This document shows positions 46,489 through 61,100 of a DNA stretch of 64,000 nucleotides, piece by piece. This stretch comes from Mytilus galloprovincialis (taxonomy: Eukaryota > Mollusca > Bivalvia > Mytilida > Mytilidae). The notes under the pieces are model-generated. The model ran no database searches. It was not told where the DNA came from and saw nothing but the letters and a program-made list of their open reading frames with translations. The stretch covers positions 112,958,517 to 113,022,516 of the forward strand of contig NC_134839.1 in the NCBI RefSeq assembly GCF_965363235.1, in the 5' to 3' direction. Position 1 is the stretch's first letter, and the number at the start of each line of letters is the position of its first letter. A program made the translations under genes and the position numbers.

Positions 46489-47470
46489 GATGTGACTTCA
46501 TCTGTCATACCTACGCAAAATGTCAATTATATATATATATCTATTATATGTATTAAAAGGAGAACATGGAGAATGCACAATGTGGGGCAAATTAACTTGG
46601 CCCTAAAATTTAAATGTAATTTGAACATATGAAGTCCTACAGAATTAAATGAAGATCATCATGAAGAACCAATGTGCATGAGCTTTTAAAAGATTTTGCT
46701 AGTTTATCATGTTTATTGAAAGCATTCATGACCAGAAACAGTATTTTTTTTCAATTTATATTTCACTTATATCAATTTATATCTTGACAAAACAAATGTT
46801 TTACTTTCATTTAGTGTAAATGGACACAGTAAATTTTATATAATTTTAAAAAATATGTTTATATGTATATCTGTATATATATTTTGTCCTATAAATGTTC
46901 TACAAGTCTCTGATAAATCTTTTTTAAGATTGGTGCATGGAATGCAAATGTTTTAATGTTTCATGTTTATTTCTGTGAATCTCATTTTATGTTTGAATAT
47001 GTAGTGAGACTATAATAAAACATTGAATCTATAATTAATGACTTTGGAGTATGTGAAATTTCTTAAGCCCAGTACATACATGACATAACTGTTGCAAACA
47101 TGTATGGGAGCGATCAAAATTTTGGGCAAACAGCATGACAATGTAATAATGCAAAACAGGAAGATTAATAGATAGATAGATGGCCTTTAAGGAGACTCGT
47201 GGGTACAAAAATTTCAGCAAAAAATTAAACTTTTGTTTTTTCATTACAAATTTTATTTATTACACTATTAGTTATTTATTACTTTATGATATGGTACAAA
47301 ATTCAACCAAAAATATTGTTTCCTTTTGTCCCTATAGATGACTTTTAAAATGTTTATAGCATTGAAAAAGCTCCAAATTATTGCCCTTTGTTGCAAAAAT
47401 GCCATATTTTGGCATTAAAATTGAAATATCTTCTATCCTCATCGGTGACCAGACCAATATATTTTTATTA

Positions 47471-47634
47471 TTGCATAGCAATATAATATTTCCCACAAAA
47501 AGTAACAAAAAGTTAGCGTGCAATAAATTCTAATATTGCACTAGTGCAATAAATCTTCAAAAAACATAACGTCATCAACGACAAAATCTTAGTTTAAACC
47601 AATTTTTACTTTCAAATATTATATTGCTATACAA
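47471..47634 (-). mobile_element. Uninterrupted family D MITE
   Basis: 164 bp with ends TTG(C/T)ATAGCAATATAATATT and inverse. In reverse it reads through GAAAGTAAAAATTGG, the site where the 16-22 kb copy is split. Confidence 0.85.
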
Positions 47635-48031
47635 TAAAAGTTTTTTAAAAGGGTTAGTGCATGAATATTGGGGAATATTATTAAAAAAAAGAAAGATTTA
47701 TATCTGTGAGCCCCCTCAACTGGCTTCGCCTATAGTCATATAAGGGTGGTATCAATTTAAATGGGGATACCTTCCATGATGAAAAACGGTAAAAATCTTG
47801 CCACATGACGTTAACAGTAATTTTTAGTGCATAACGATGGAATGTTCACTCTCTTTTAGACAATAAAAAAATCTACTTACTTTGACAAATTACATTAAAT
47901 TTTTCCCCAAAATGACAGTAACAATAAATATGAACAACGATAAAATTTTAACCAATTTCACACTAACAGTAGCTGAAAATGACCTTTTGACGCCAGACAG
48001 TAAAGGGCATTTTACTACCCTCTTTTATACT

Positions 48032-48202
48032 ATTAGTCCAAATAATCATATAATTATGACGTCTTTAATAATAATATGTAGGAAGGACTCAGGAGTCACA
48101 GAGAAAATCCAAATAGCCTTGCAGGACGTCATAAATGGAAGTTTTTAACAACCTTGACTAGCTATACAGCCCTTGCACGATCGGCTAATTATTTGGACTA
48201 AT
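48032..48202. mobile_element. 171-bp MITE with ATACT target duplication
   Basis: Ends ATTAGTCCAAATAAT and ATTATTTGGACTAAT are inverted repeats; ATACT flanks at 48,027-48,031 and 48,203-48,207. The interior includes the ACAGCCCTTGCACGATCGG motif shared with 24.3 and 50.0 kb. Confidence 0.75.
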
Positions 48203-48250
48203 ATACTATATAGTATACTGTTTTTTTATATTAAAAGAAAGCTATAAGCA

Positions 48251-48475
48251 GTGGGTCTCATTGGAGTCTAAGCGTTACGCAGGATTGCCGATTTTTAGTA
48301 ATCGTGACACGTGAAAGTTCAAATTATTGTGCTGTTAAAACGGAAAATGAAGTCTAGCAGGACACTGGAACTTACAAAAAATTCAGAATTGCTTACGTAC
48401 ATAGTGTAAGTGGGATACGGGAATCTGACAAAACAGTAAGCGTGATACGGGATCAGTACGCCCCAATGAAACCCC
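48251..48475. mobile_element. 225-bp MITE with TAAGCA target duplication
   Basis: Left end GTGGGTCTCATTGGAG and right end CCCCAATGAAACCCC are imperfect inverted repeats; TAAGCA occurs at 48,245-48,250 and 48,476-48,481. Non-coding, GC-richer than its flanks. Confidence 0.75.
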
Positions 48476-49112
48476 TAAGCAAAGCCAAAGAGCCTTACTA
48501 TAGACTGATAGAGGGCAAATAGTTCTAAACAATTTTTATCTCTTTCTCTAAGCATACTTCTAGAGTGTGTACTGCACAGTGTGCTTATGCCTCTATAATA
48601 TATGTTTTGAATGGATTTTACCTATTTTCTCGAAACAGCAATTTTGCAATATTGAATTTCCCACCACATAGCTGAAATATTCATACAAATATCACTGCAC
48701 AGTACTTCATCCACAGAACCTTTAAAAAATTCAATTATACATTGTATATCATATAAGTGAATTGAACTTATTAAATCTGTATTTGAGTAAATATTCAAAA
48801 ATTTATAGCTCTATCTGGGGTATTTTTTTACTAAATACCTTTCAGATAGGGAGAAAATAAGTGATTCTTAGTAGGCACATTCTCAAATGACATACATACT
48901 TTTTGATTTTAGAATTTTTCTCTTTTTCTGCTATAAAATATTTAAATTCACTACTAAATATTAATCGTTTAGACCTTAATTACAAACCAAGAATCATAAT
49001 CATGGGAAAATATATAAATAACACAAATCTCTTTACAACGTAAATCCCGTTTCCACAAGAATGTTTCAATATGGCCGTCCTAAGTAAAGTTTGAAAGTTT
49101 AATCGCGAAATT

Positions 49113-52100
49113 ATGGCGAAAGCTGCCAATATGGGGAACGAACATATAGAATGCATGGCATCATCTATAGTTCGAGAATATTTAAGTAGAAAGGTGATGT
49201 AAATATACCTACATTATACTTAATAATAGGTGGCCGGTGTTGCCAGTAGGCTTAGAGTTCTACTTTTTAAAATTTTTTTTTTTTATTTTGAAAGAATACA
49301 AAATCATATCAGTTACACTAATGATGGAAACATGTTGTGAATAATTAGTTGGATTCTCCTGTTTTCCATTGAATATTTTGTTAACAGGGCTCAATCAGCT
49401 TACAAATAAATTTGATAAAAACAAACTGCATAAAGGGAGACAACTTAATTAATTTATCTGTCTTATACACCTGATCACTTTCTAGAAATCCATACATGTG
49501 AACCTCCCGGCGGGAGTACAATAATCCTGTTTTCAGGGATCTCCTTCCGTGTATGAAATATTTTATGAATGAAAATTTACGGACACCATATTTGATAATT
49601 TGAAATTTCTTACTACCCTACGGGTGTAATTGACACCAGTGTTAAATTTTACCTGTTAATTAAAGAAGATGTCTAATTATATGGCTTCACGTAACAGCTT
49701 GGGTGTCAAACATACTGGTAATTAACGATGTTTACCTTTGGGTAACTGACGTTGTGTATTATAAAAACTTATAATAAATTTTTGTAACTTCCCTTTGGTT
49801 TATCCTGTTTTCAGTTATTTTGCTTTTAAAAATGTAAATTGTAAAAAGAATATAAACATGATAAATGAATAATATTTTAATCAAAGATTCATATAAGGAT
49901 GGTTATTTAATGAATTAAAATGTTTTGGGACAAATAAAAAATATATAAATATATAAATTATTTTAGGAATCTAGACTTCTTTTCAAGGATTAAAAATTGA
50001 AATTTATATGAAAAGTCTGACTCATCTGTTATACACCGACCGTGCAAGGGCTGTATATAGCCAGTCAATATTGTTAAAAGCTTCCATTTGTTGTCTGTTA
50101 TACTGACTGTACGAGGGCTGAAAAGCCAGTCAAGGCCGTTAAACACTTCCATCATCTGTTAAAAATTGCCATTTATTCCAATACAGTAATGGATTGTACA
50201 ATGATGTAGATTTCAAACTGATTAATAATCTTTGTCAGTTTTACTTCTATAATCTCCTTTTCAATTTCAGTCAGTATAGTAGATTTTCAATGACATACAT
50301 GTAGCCAAATATAGCTAAAACATTTAACAATGTTTGAGTCTTAAGTTTCTAGAAATATGACTTTCATAATGCTTATTAATAGACCATGCAATGATATTGT
50401 TATTGTTTTTTTTTTTAATTTATCATGTTACAAACTGAAACATACATGTATATTTCTTTCTTATTTGTCTATACAGTTACCAATGATAAACAATAAACAA
50501 TAAACAGATTCTTCTCAACAGATTTTTTTTAATAATGTGATATTATTCAAATAGAAAGGCAACAAGGATAGTATAAACATAATACATTTTAATTGAAATT
50601 TGATGAAAAAAAACACTGTTAAATGTTTGTTAAAGGCAATTTCTACTTTATACAGTTACATTTATGACAATATTATGTCGATTAAAAACCTCCTGATCTG
50701 AGTCCTAATCTCCTGACCAAAATTCAAAATCTCCTGATATGAGTTTCACAGTTCATCACATGTATGGAAATCTGTTCTGCTAGACCCGAGAATTTGTTCT
50801 TGAACTGTTGACGTCATACAACAATCACTTTTCCATTGTGGCGTCAGTCATATCGGGTATGACGTATAAAATTTTCTGACGTCAGACACACAAATCAATG
50901 AATGTGTTTGTAGATAGATGTTTTTGTGTTCTGTTAAATTGTTCCTTTTAAAATTGTTATACGATGATGACTGATGTACCCATATTTTGACTATTCTATT
51001 TATTGTGTCTGTTTAGTTAACGCATCAATGTAAATATAACGGAATTTGATGAGACTGTCATCAAAGTGAGAGGGTAAGCGCTATAAAACCAGGTAAAATC
51101 CACCATTTTCTACATTTGAAAATGCCTGTACCAAGTCAGGAATATGACAGTTCTTGTCCATTCGTTTTTGATGCGTTTTGTTATTTGATTTTGCCATGTG
51201 ATTATGGACTTTCCGAATTGATTTTCCTTTAAGTTCAGTATTTTTGTGATTTTACTTTTTTCTATTATCATGATTATAATAATTTACAGGAACTTTTGTG
51301 ATGTTAAGTTATGGCGTAGAAATAGCAATAAGGTGTATTTCAACAAATTATTAATTGGTCAGGTCAATATTCTCCTCAGCCTAATTAAAACTGGTAAAAT
51401 TGCTTTAAAAAAAAACAAACTTTTTTTTATTAATTATTTTGCAGACAAAGCAGTTGAAGGCCGTAAGATGTAATTGTTAATTTCTGTGTCATTTGGTCTA
51501 TTGTTAAGGGTTGTCTTAATGGCAATCATACTGCATTTTCTTTTTTCATATTTATATTGTTTTCTGTAAAAAAAATAGCCAATTAAGCCATAATTTGTCT
51601 TTGTCTGTCCTCACTTTGAATTATGATACAAAAATAAGAATAAGAATGAAAAGAGCTCTAGCCACTCAGAAAATTATTAAAAGTAAGAGGCAGTCAAAAT
51701 CTTTAAAGAAGTTACTCACCATTGCGAAATATCTCCTTCATCCCAAAAAATATGGATGTTCAAATTGTGGTATTTGTAAAAATATTATGGAAGGAGAATC
51801 AAATGAATTAAAATTTGGAGAGATTTTCACTATTAATTAGATATAGGAAGATGTGGTGCGAGTGCCAATGAGACAACTCTCCATCCAGAACTCTTTTACA
51901 TGCGCATCAGGAAATTTAATTTATGTGATTAAATCTAATGGGTGCTAAAAAGATTATATGAGCCAAACAGGAAACACATTACTGTGGTGAACTGTAAATC
52001 TCCTCTGTAAATTACAAAAGAGATTTACAGTTCACCGTCAACAAATCCGAAATCCAGAAACAAGAATGATTAAAGTTAGTGAACACCTGGATTTATGCGC

Positions 52101-55100
52101 TACCAATAAATTACCAAAATACTATGTTGTCCAAATCTATCAATGTGACGACCAATTCACTGAAGAAATGAGAATTAATAAAGAAAATATGTTCATCTAA
52201 AAATACAAACCAAGCCCAAACAGATAAGACTCAACTTTTGTAAGGGTTACATCCCTTTTATGTATTGTTACAGACTTATTATCGTTACGTTACCTTACCC
52301 ATTAGTTACATTTATTATCATTCATGATTATTACAAATATGTGAAACCGGTTGGAGAAAAGATGTAAAAAATTAAAGGACTTTAAGAGCATTTTGGAATT
52401 TAATTTAATTTGTATCTACATGTATATATATTTTCTTTTTCTTTTAGGGACTCAAGAATACTCTACAAATTATGGATGAGGAAATGCCACGTACAGAAGG
52501 AGCTATCAGTAATAGACAGTCTCTAATGAAAGAATTGCACATAGAAAGACTAATGAAAAGAAATAAGGTCAGTTTAAATGTGGTTATATAACATACATAT
52601 ATAGATATAAGGTAAATTCCTCCTAAACAAACTAAGACTTCTGTTTTTTGCATGGAATAATAATACTATAGGAAAACATTTCTAACATTTAGTGGACTGT
52701 TCATTGACCAAACTTTTATTTACCTCAAGCACTTACAGTCCCATCTAACATTCAAGCAACCAACTCTTTCTTCACCTCATAGACTGTGTATTACTGTAAA
52801 CCATTACTGATCAAAGTATGGCCTTCAACAGGAAGCCTTGACTCACACAGAACGGCAAGCTATAAAGGGCTCCAAAAATGACTAGTGTAAAACCATTTAA
52901 AAAGGAAAACCAATGGTCTAATCTATATAAAAAACAAAGAAATAAGAAACACTTATGAACAACATCAACAAAAAACAACCAACTGAACATCAGGTTCTTG
53001 ACTTAGGACAGGTGCAGGGGGTTTAATCATTTTAAAAGGTACCAACCTTCACCCTTACCTAAAACAATAGTGTAACATCAGAACATAGAAAGACATATTA
53101 ACACAAACCAGTGAATATACACTGAACAAAATTAATTTGACATAATATTAAAACAAAAATAAAAAAAATAAGGGATGAGATGTTAAAGAATTTCAGAAAG
53201 ACAACCATAACCTTGAACAAAGAGCCTGAATATTTTTGTTTTAATTTTACCAGGAGAGGGAAGATCCTTTCAGAGCTATGCTAGAAATAATCATTGCCAG
53301 CTTTGTTGAGAATGGAGCCAGTCAGTCAAAGTCTGAAAGTAGACCATCTACAGCCCAGAGAACAAAGCCTCAAGACATCCTAGATATCAGTCCTGCGTCA
53401 GACAGGCCTAGTTCTCCTGCTGAACAGAGGCAAAACAGGCTATCATCTCAACCTGTTAAGAAAAGTAGTTATTTAATTCTGATTTTATGAAACGCTTTTC
53501 TATCTTAAAAGAAATTGTATACATACAAACTTTCATAGAAGGCAATCCAAAGATTTTCAATATAGCTAAAGCAAAATTTTATATAGTTTGAATCCCCAAC
53601 TTTTTAATACTAAGTTTGTTGCGGATACAAAAAGGTTTCCGTTTTTATGCAGTTAAGCTGCATTATGCGAGCACCCTAGATTTGTGTTCTACCCAATAAA
53701 TCCTGAAATACTTGCCATTGTTATTATCTAGCTTGTTACTATGTTATATATAACTAATTGAACACTTTTTTAATACTTTTTATTCTGGATTACAAAAAAA
53801 ATGACCAGAAAAACCTTAAATGATCGTCGATTTATCCAAAAGTTTTAAAGTTACACATAGGAAGTAGTGCTTATTAAAAATCCTTGTGTAGTTCATTATG
53901 ACTTGTGCTTTTAGCTAAGATGTCAAAGAACAATTGTATGAAATACTTAATCGCCGAAAATCTCTTAAGACAAGCAGTTTAGATTTCCCAAATGACAAAA
54001 GTCGTAGGAATATTGTTTGTCATCAATACGTAGTACAACTATGTCAGTAGTCTATTATATAATTCAACTGTTCATGCTGTTGGCGGCAATTTCAAATTAG
54101 AAAAAGAAATTTTCGTAGCTTTTCAATTTGGAGGCAGGTGTGCAAATTAGCGGTGGTCCGAGGTCCATGACCTTCCACTTTTGCAAGCGGAATTTCGACT
54201 AGGATAGTTGGTTTCTAGCTACGCCCGACGTAGTCGCCTTACATTTGAAAGAAAATAAGAAATTACTTTGCAAACCTTTTCACCATGTTCACCAAAGTCT
54301 CCAATTAAACGAGCTAAAAACTTATTTTTATCCGATTATTATTCATGACGGCGATGTTCATTTTGTTCAACCGCTAACTTTATACAGAAAATCGACAACA
54401 AAATATTGTATAAATTCGAGTAAAATCGTATCTGATTGACAAAAACAACATTGTAAACATATAACAATGGCGGCCGTGAAGACAAAATCGGATCCGATTC
54501 CGGAAGCGGATAAGGGTAATTCCGGGTTTGACGATCATTTACAAAATAAATCCAAGCAGGTGAAAAAATACATCTATGCATGGTAAATGAATATAAACAC
54601 TAGTATTGTAAACCAAAAGATATATGTAAAAGAAAGAAAAAGCAGAAAAATATTTTATTCAGAAACTAAAAATTACTTTTTGATAAATTTTAATTTAAAA
54701 ATCCAATATCTAACAATATACATGTTCATGGTCACAGTCTAAATTTTCTTTATAAATGATAAATGATGATAATGCATGTGAGATACTTTTAAAGTGTAAA
54801 CATATTACTGCAATTTCGAGGGGTTATTTGTTTTTTCTCAATTTTGAAGGGTCAATTAAAGTAGCTGAAAGTTTCATTCTTTATTTTCACAAATAATGCA
54901 ACTATATTATATATACCTTAATGTAAGTAAATCATATGATATATAGTTGGCATTCTTTGGGCCACTCTACCCCCCTCCTGTTTGATAACTTGGAAACGGT
55001 CGAGCTCCCCACCCCTTAACCATATGAGGGGCAGATCCAGGATTTTAGGTTAGGAGGCGCGCAAACTTAAATTTTCGCTGAGCAGAGCGAGGCTAAAAAA

Positions 55101-58100
55101 AAATTGAGGTAAAATTATCGGAATTTTCTTTATTAAGCTGAGAACAACCCATGCTTTGCAAATTTAAGGGGGGTGCAAGCCCGCAACCCTCCCCCGTCTG
55201 AATCCGCCCCTGCATATATTCAAGAATAGGACAATTATAATAAATAAAAAATGAAATATAGGGGGAGTCCCTGGAGTTACCCCACCCCCTCCTGTTTGAG
55301 AACTTGGAAACGGTCGAGATCCACACCCCTTAACCATATATATTCATGTTTGTGACAATATGAAAAATCAAATGAAATATAGGAAGAGTCGCTAGGTGTC
55401 ACCCCACCCCTCCTGTTTTAGAATTTAAAAATGGTCGAGATCCCCATCCCTTAACCATATATATTCATGTATGGGACAATATAACAAATCAGATGAAAGA
55501 TAGGGGAGTGCCTGAGGTCACTGTTCACCCTCCTGTTTGAGAACTTGGAAATGGTCAAGATCCTTACCCTAAACCATATATACTCATGTATGGGACAATA
55601 TAACAAATCAAATGAAATATAAGGGAAGTCCCTGTGGTCATCCCAACCCTCTTGTTTGAGAACTTGGAAACGGTCGAGACCCCCACACCAAAACAATATA
55701 TATTCATGTATGGATCAATATAACTAATTCAATGAAATATAGGAGGAGTCCCTTGGGTCACCCTACCCTTCCTGTTTGAGAACTTGGAAACCAATGAGAT
55801 CCCCACCCCTAAACCATATATATTCATGTATGGGACAATATAACAAATAAAATGAAATGTAGGGGAAGTCCCTTGGGTCACCCTACCCCTAGTGGCGGAT
55901 CCAGAAATTTTCATAAGTAGGGCCCACTGACTGACCTAAGAGGGGCCCGCTCCAGTCACGCTTCAGTGATTTCCTATGTAAGCAACCAATTTTTTTCCCA
56001 AAATGGGGGGGGGGGGGGCCTCCTGCCCCCTAAATCCTCTGCCTACCCCTACTTGTTTAAGAACTTGAAAACCGTTGAGATCCCCACCCCTAAATTATAT
56101 ATATTCATATGTAGGGGACAAAATAACAAATCATTTACATTTACTATGGGCAAGTCAGTCAGACCTCATCTTTGATCCCTGTTGTAGTGAACATTTGTCT
56201 GATTCGTGTCTCATAACTTTTATACTATAGAACACAAACTCAGTTTTCTTTCCAGGGATACCAGTCCATTCATATTATTACATGTTCATACTACGTCAAA
56301 TTGAACTCCTAGCAGTCAAATAAAACCAAGGTTAACTACCAAGTAGAACAACTGCAATCATTGGGAACTTGTACTACTGCAGACTCACCATAAAAAATAT
56401 ACATTGATATATGCATTGCTTTTGAATCCTTGATAACATAAATTATTTGCCTTAATAAATAAATCATTAAATAACATGAATGTACTATATATGAATGTTT
56501 AATATTGAGGCAACATTGCCACAGTTTTCATAATTACGGTTGCCTTGGTTTTTGGTTAAATGCCTTCAGCGCTTACAGCGCTTTTATTTTTTTAACTTTC
56601 CATATTCTGAATTATGATCCACAAGAAGTTCAGGTAAACATTGATTATATAAATGTAGGAACCAGTTTAATATGTTTATATAAATGTAGGAACCAGCTTA
56701 ATATGTTATTTTGATTTTCATCCTCTGACTTTCTTTAAATTATATGTTACAGATACTACAGTTAGATCTGGTGACTTACTGATTGAAGATGATGTAGAAA
56801 GTCACACAGTTCTTGGTGATGGAAAAGCTGGACTAATGGACACGCCTATTGTGGCTGAAATAGACCCCCCACATAGAACACAAACTAGACCAAGAAGTGC
56901 CAAAATTAAAAATATGGGTGGTCCAGTTACATCAAATTTAGATGTATGTATGTTATGTGATCAAAGTAAATACAAGTTAAAAAAAACAATTGAATTTTTT
57001 ATCATTACCTATGATATTTTACTGCTGAAGATTTCCATTGAATACTTACATACACAAGGTGTTATATATATTTGATGAGGGTAGTAATGCCCTTTACCAT
57101 CAGGCTTCAAATGGTCATTTTTGGCTACTGTTAGTGTCAAATTGATTAAAATTGTACCATGATTCGTCATCATATCCTTATTGTGATTCGTCAGTGGTCT
57201 CAAATAATTATCTTTACCGATTTTTTTGGAAAAAATTTAACCTGAATATTAAAAACCAGTTGATTTTTTGAGCGTCTAAAAGTAGCCCCATTATGACTCT
57301 CTTAATTAAAATCTGAACATATTATTTGAACACTTTGTCTATTGTCTGTTGACCTCAAGATTTCTTTGTTTTGTTTTTGTTGAATTGCTTTTTTATTGAC
57401 ATTTATTTCACTTATCTTTTTTATTCCCAATGAATTGTATGTGAAAAGGGAGATACATTTGTTTAAATTAATCAAGGGAGACAACTCTGTCAACTATTAT
57501 TGGTCAAATTCTGTTGAATATTAAACTTCTTGAAGTTATGATGAATAACTATCCATTTTAATATAATATCTGACAACATATAACTACAAAGTGAAATATA
57601 CAAATCTGCCTATTTTACTGTTTCAAAAATTTTCAACATTTCAAAATCCTCTCATTGAACAAAAAATACTGAATTTCTATAGGTAAAGTATGTATACATG
57701 TAAAGCTTAATGAAAATGACTCTGTCAAACTTTGTATTAAATTTGAAGACACAGTAAATACAGCCTAAATATTGATTTTAATATTAAAATGCTGAGAAAT
57801 GTGAATACTCAACTATTTGACAATATAACTAAATTCTGTTGATGATAAAGAAAGTATCTAAATATAAGACTGACAAAAAGTCCACTTGAAAGACAACAGA
57901 ATTAACTACTTGATAAAATGATGTGGTATATTACTTTACAAAAATGTCTTAATAATCTATATTGATACAGCTTTGTACAAATGTCAGTATTCACCTCAAA
58001 AGCTTACAAAACCTTTAAACAGACTTATTAAGAAGGGATATAGTTATGATACTGTTGTCAGGTCATTAGGCCAAGAAAAAATATATGTCTGTTTCCTGCT

Positions 58101-61100
58101 GCCAAGGCAAAAAAATCAGGGTCGGTAGGTCGGGATTTTTTAATTTTTTTATTTTTTTATTTTTTAAAGCAATTGCTTTTATGCCGTCGCGTATGGCCAT
58201 CTTTGTGACCCAGATCAGAGACTCCGCCCAGATCAAGCCATAGTGTTTTGTTAAACAGGCTCCTGGTCAGTCATTCTTTAACACCTATGTATGTTTTCTA
58301 ATGCAATACATAGCTTGAAACTTTAAAAAAAAGTTAGTGGATTTAAGAAGTTTCAGAATATGTTCTTGTAGATGTATTTTTGTATTTAAAGGGTCAACCG
58401 TTTGACTATCAAATAACATAGAAGTCCGAGTGAAAAAAAGTACATTTTTATAAATGCGATTCCGTTTTCCGCCGTTCGTACGATGTTTCAACAAAATATG
58501 GATTCATTTCAGTTGTTGATTTAGTATTGAAAATTTAACTGAATTATCTCCTAATAAATACGGTTTTTTATGTTTAATTTGTGTTTCTTTAAGAGGTCAG
58601 GTGCTCTTGTTCATTCATAAAATTATCGTTCATTCATACATTTATCGTAAAATCAAAATCACGTCAAATTATTACCTGTAATCTAAAAATAGACAAACTT
58701 TATTTGCGCAAATAATTTAGCGGAACGAAACCCTTGTTGAAAACACATAACAATAAGTTCGTTTTCCTTTTCTGTCAAAACTCCGTAATATTTATCGATC
58801 ACCTTACTAATGAAATGGACCCATCCAAACGTAGTAGATGCCAAGTCGGTCCAGATGAAGAGATATTTACAATTTGGAATTTTCTAGTTTATTAATACAT
58901 AGATTGAAAAAAAGTACGTCTTTTTAAATATCATGATCAAAACTGGGTTTGCATAACAAATGTCAGATGAAACCATTATCCTCGTCTTTTCAGTGAACAA
59001 GTCTACTACTTTTGTTGACACTCGACGGTCCACCGTGTTAGCAATTTTATTTCACATGTTTTCGAAATATTGAAGATCATTTTTCGCAATGTTTCCTGAA
59101 AATTGATAAATATCAAAGCAACGTAGAGCTGTTTGTTCTTGTTCGTATAATAAAATTGAGAATGGAAATGGGGAATTTGTCAAAGAGACAACAACCCGAC
59201 CATAGAAAAACATACAACAGCAGAATTAAGGTCACCAACAGGTTTTCAATGCAGCGAAAAATTCCCGCACCCGGAGGCGTCCTTCAGCTGGCCCCTATAC
59301 AATATATATACTAGTTCAGTGATAACGATTTAATGTCATGTTTGTCTGTGATGACCCCCCTTTTCGGGATTGCATGAGAATTCCTATGGATAGAAACAAG
59401 TGCCTGTGCTCGTACCGCATCAGAAGGACACATATCAACTGAGCAATAATGTTTGGAACTTAGTTTTAAAAATGATGACAAAGTAACGTTATGAAAATAT
59501 TTTTATTAAGCTGAAATATACATTTATTCTTTACATGTTTATGTCTTGTAAGATATTTTATTTCTTTCCCGTTTTTTAACATTTGCGTCTGGAAAGTTGA
59601 AATGTTTTAACTTAATCATTTGTGTTAATGGTTAAATATAAATTAATAATGAAAATTGTTAAAATTAAATCAATAAAGGAAATTATTGCCAAGGAAGTTA
59701 CAAACACTACCAGGGGATAATCCATGATGATTTCTTTTTGAGTTATATGTTTCAGCACATGTATATTTGACCCCAACTTTAGCCTAGTAAACGTGTTGTC
59801 TCCTTGTGAAATATAAAACATATTAAAAATGACTTTCTGCTAAAGTCTTTTATTTATATAAAGTTAAAACCTTCTTACTTTTAACTAGACAACACTCATG
59901 TCAGGTTTAATTCTTGTATATATGTGGATGAAAAATAAAATTCCCCAAACATTAACATGGCAGCAATTGCTTTTACAGCCTTTAAGGCTTTGATTTTTTT
60001 TTTGCACTCCCTGTCAGATTTGCAGATGGTTAAATGTCATGTTTGGTTAGGGTCCTGTACCCTAAAATTATTTAATCTCTTTAAAGAAGCTTTAATTGAA
60101 TAATCCTCCCAGTGTCAACATTTTTTATACCTTAATTGTATCACATTTGTGCTGGGAGCAGAAATTTTGATTGTTTGGGTATAGTAAAATACGGATCTGG
60201 ATCGGAATGGAAACGAATTTTTCCGGACCTGAAACGATTTTTTTCCAGAATTGAATAAAAAAATCTAGGGTCGGGGGCTTTGAGTCGGGGTCGGTTGGGA
60301 AACAGGAAACAGACATATATTTTTTTTTGGCCTTAAAGATTGCATATTTTGGTTTTAATATTGATTCACTTGTAGAGTCTTTGCATCGGACTTAACACAT
60401 TTACATGATTTATTTAAAAAAAACAGCATGACACAGGTTATGTTCTTCTCATATGTTTTATGAAAGTATGATACTAAACCCCTAACGGGTGGGATTGTCC
60501 CTGATATTCATATGATGAAGACATAATCTTTCAATCAGTTTAATTGAGGTCTGGAGCTGGTATTTCAGTTAACTGCTAGTTGTTATTTATGTATTATTGT
60601 CATTCTATTTATTTTCTTTTGTTACATCTTCTGACATTGGTCTTGGACTTCTCTTGAACTGAATTTTAATGTGCGTATTGTTATGCGTTTACTTTTCTAC
60701 ATTGGCTAGAGGTATAGGTGGAGGGTTAAGATCTCATAAACATGTTTAACCTCGCCGCAATGCGCCTGTCCCAAGTCAGGAGCCTCTGGCCTTTGTTAGT
60801 CTTGTATGGTTTTTAATTTTAGTTTCTTGTGTATAATTTGGAGGTTAGTATGACGTCCATTATCACTGTTCTAGTATACATATTTTTTAAGGGGCCAGCT
60901 GAAGGGCGCCTACGGATGCGGGAGTTTCTCGCTACATTGAAGACCCATTGGTGGCCTTCGGCTGTTGTCTGCTCAGCTCTATGGTCGGGTTGTTGTCGCT
61001 TTGACACATTCCCCATTTCCTTTCTCAATTTTATTGTAATTTTAATTTTGATGTCATTTAAATGAATTTGAATGAAAGCTCAACTTTTGTTTTCTAATCA

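Larger units (their letters stand above)
46489..49112. other. Divergent intergenic region between TMC and MINDY4
   Basis: About 2.6 kb between two start codons pointing apart. It holds three MITEs (47,471; 48,032; 48,251). No CpG-rich promoter block; the closest 150 bases to MINDY4 are somewhat less AT-rich (TCCCGTTTCCACAAGAATG, CAATATGGCCGTCC). Confidence 0.5.
54930..56110. repeat. ~120-bp tandem array in MINDY4 intron 3
   Basis: Seven copies with TCCTGTTTGAGAACTTGGAA, CCATATATATTCATGTATGG and AAATGAAATATAGG, near 54,977, 55,290, 55,414, 55,534, 55,653, 55,776 and 56,051. Two MITEs interrupt it. Confidence 0.9.
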
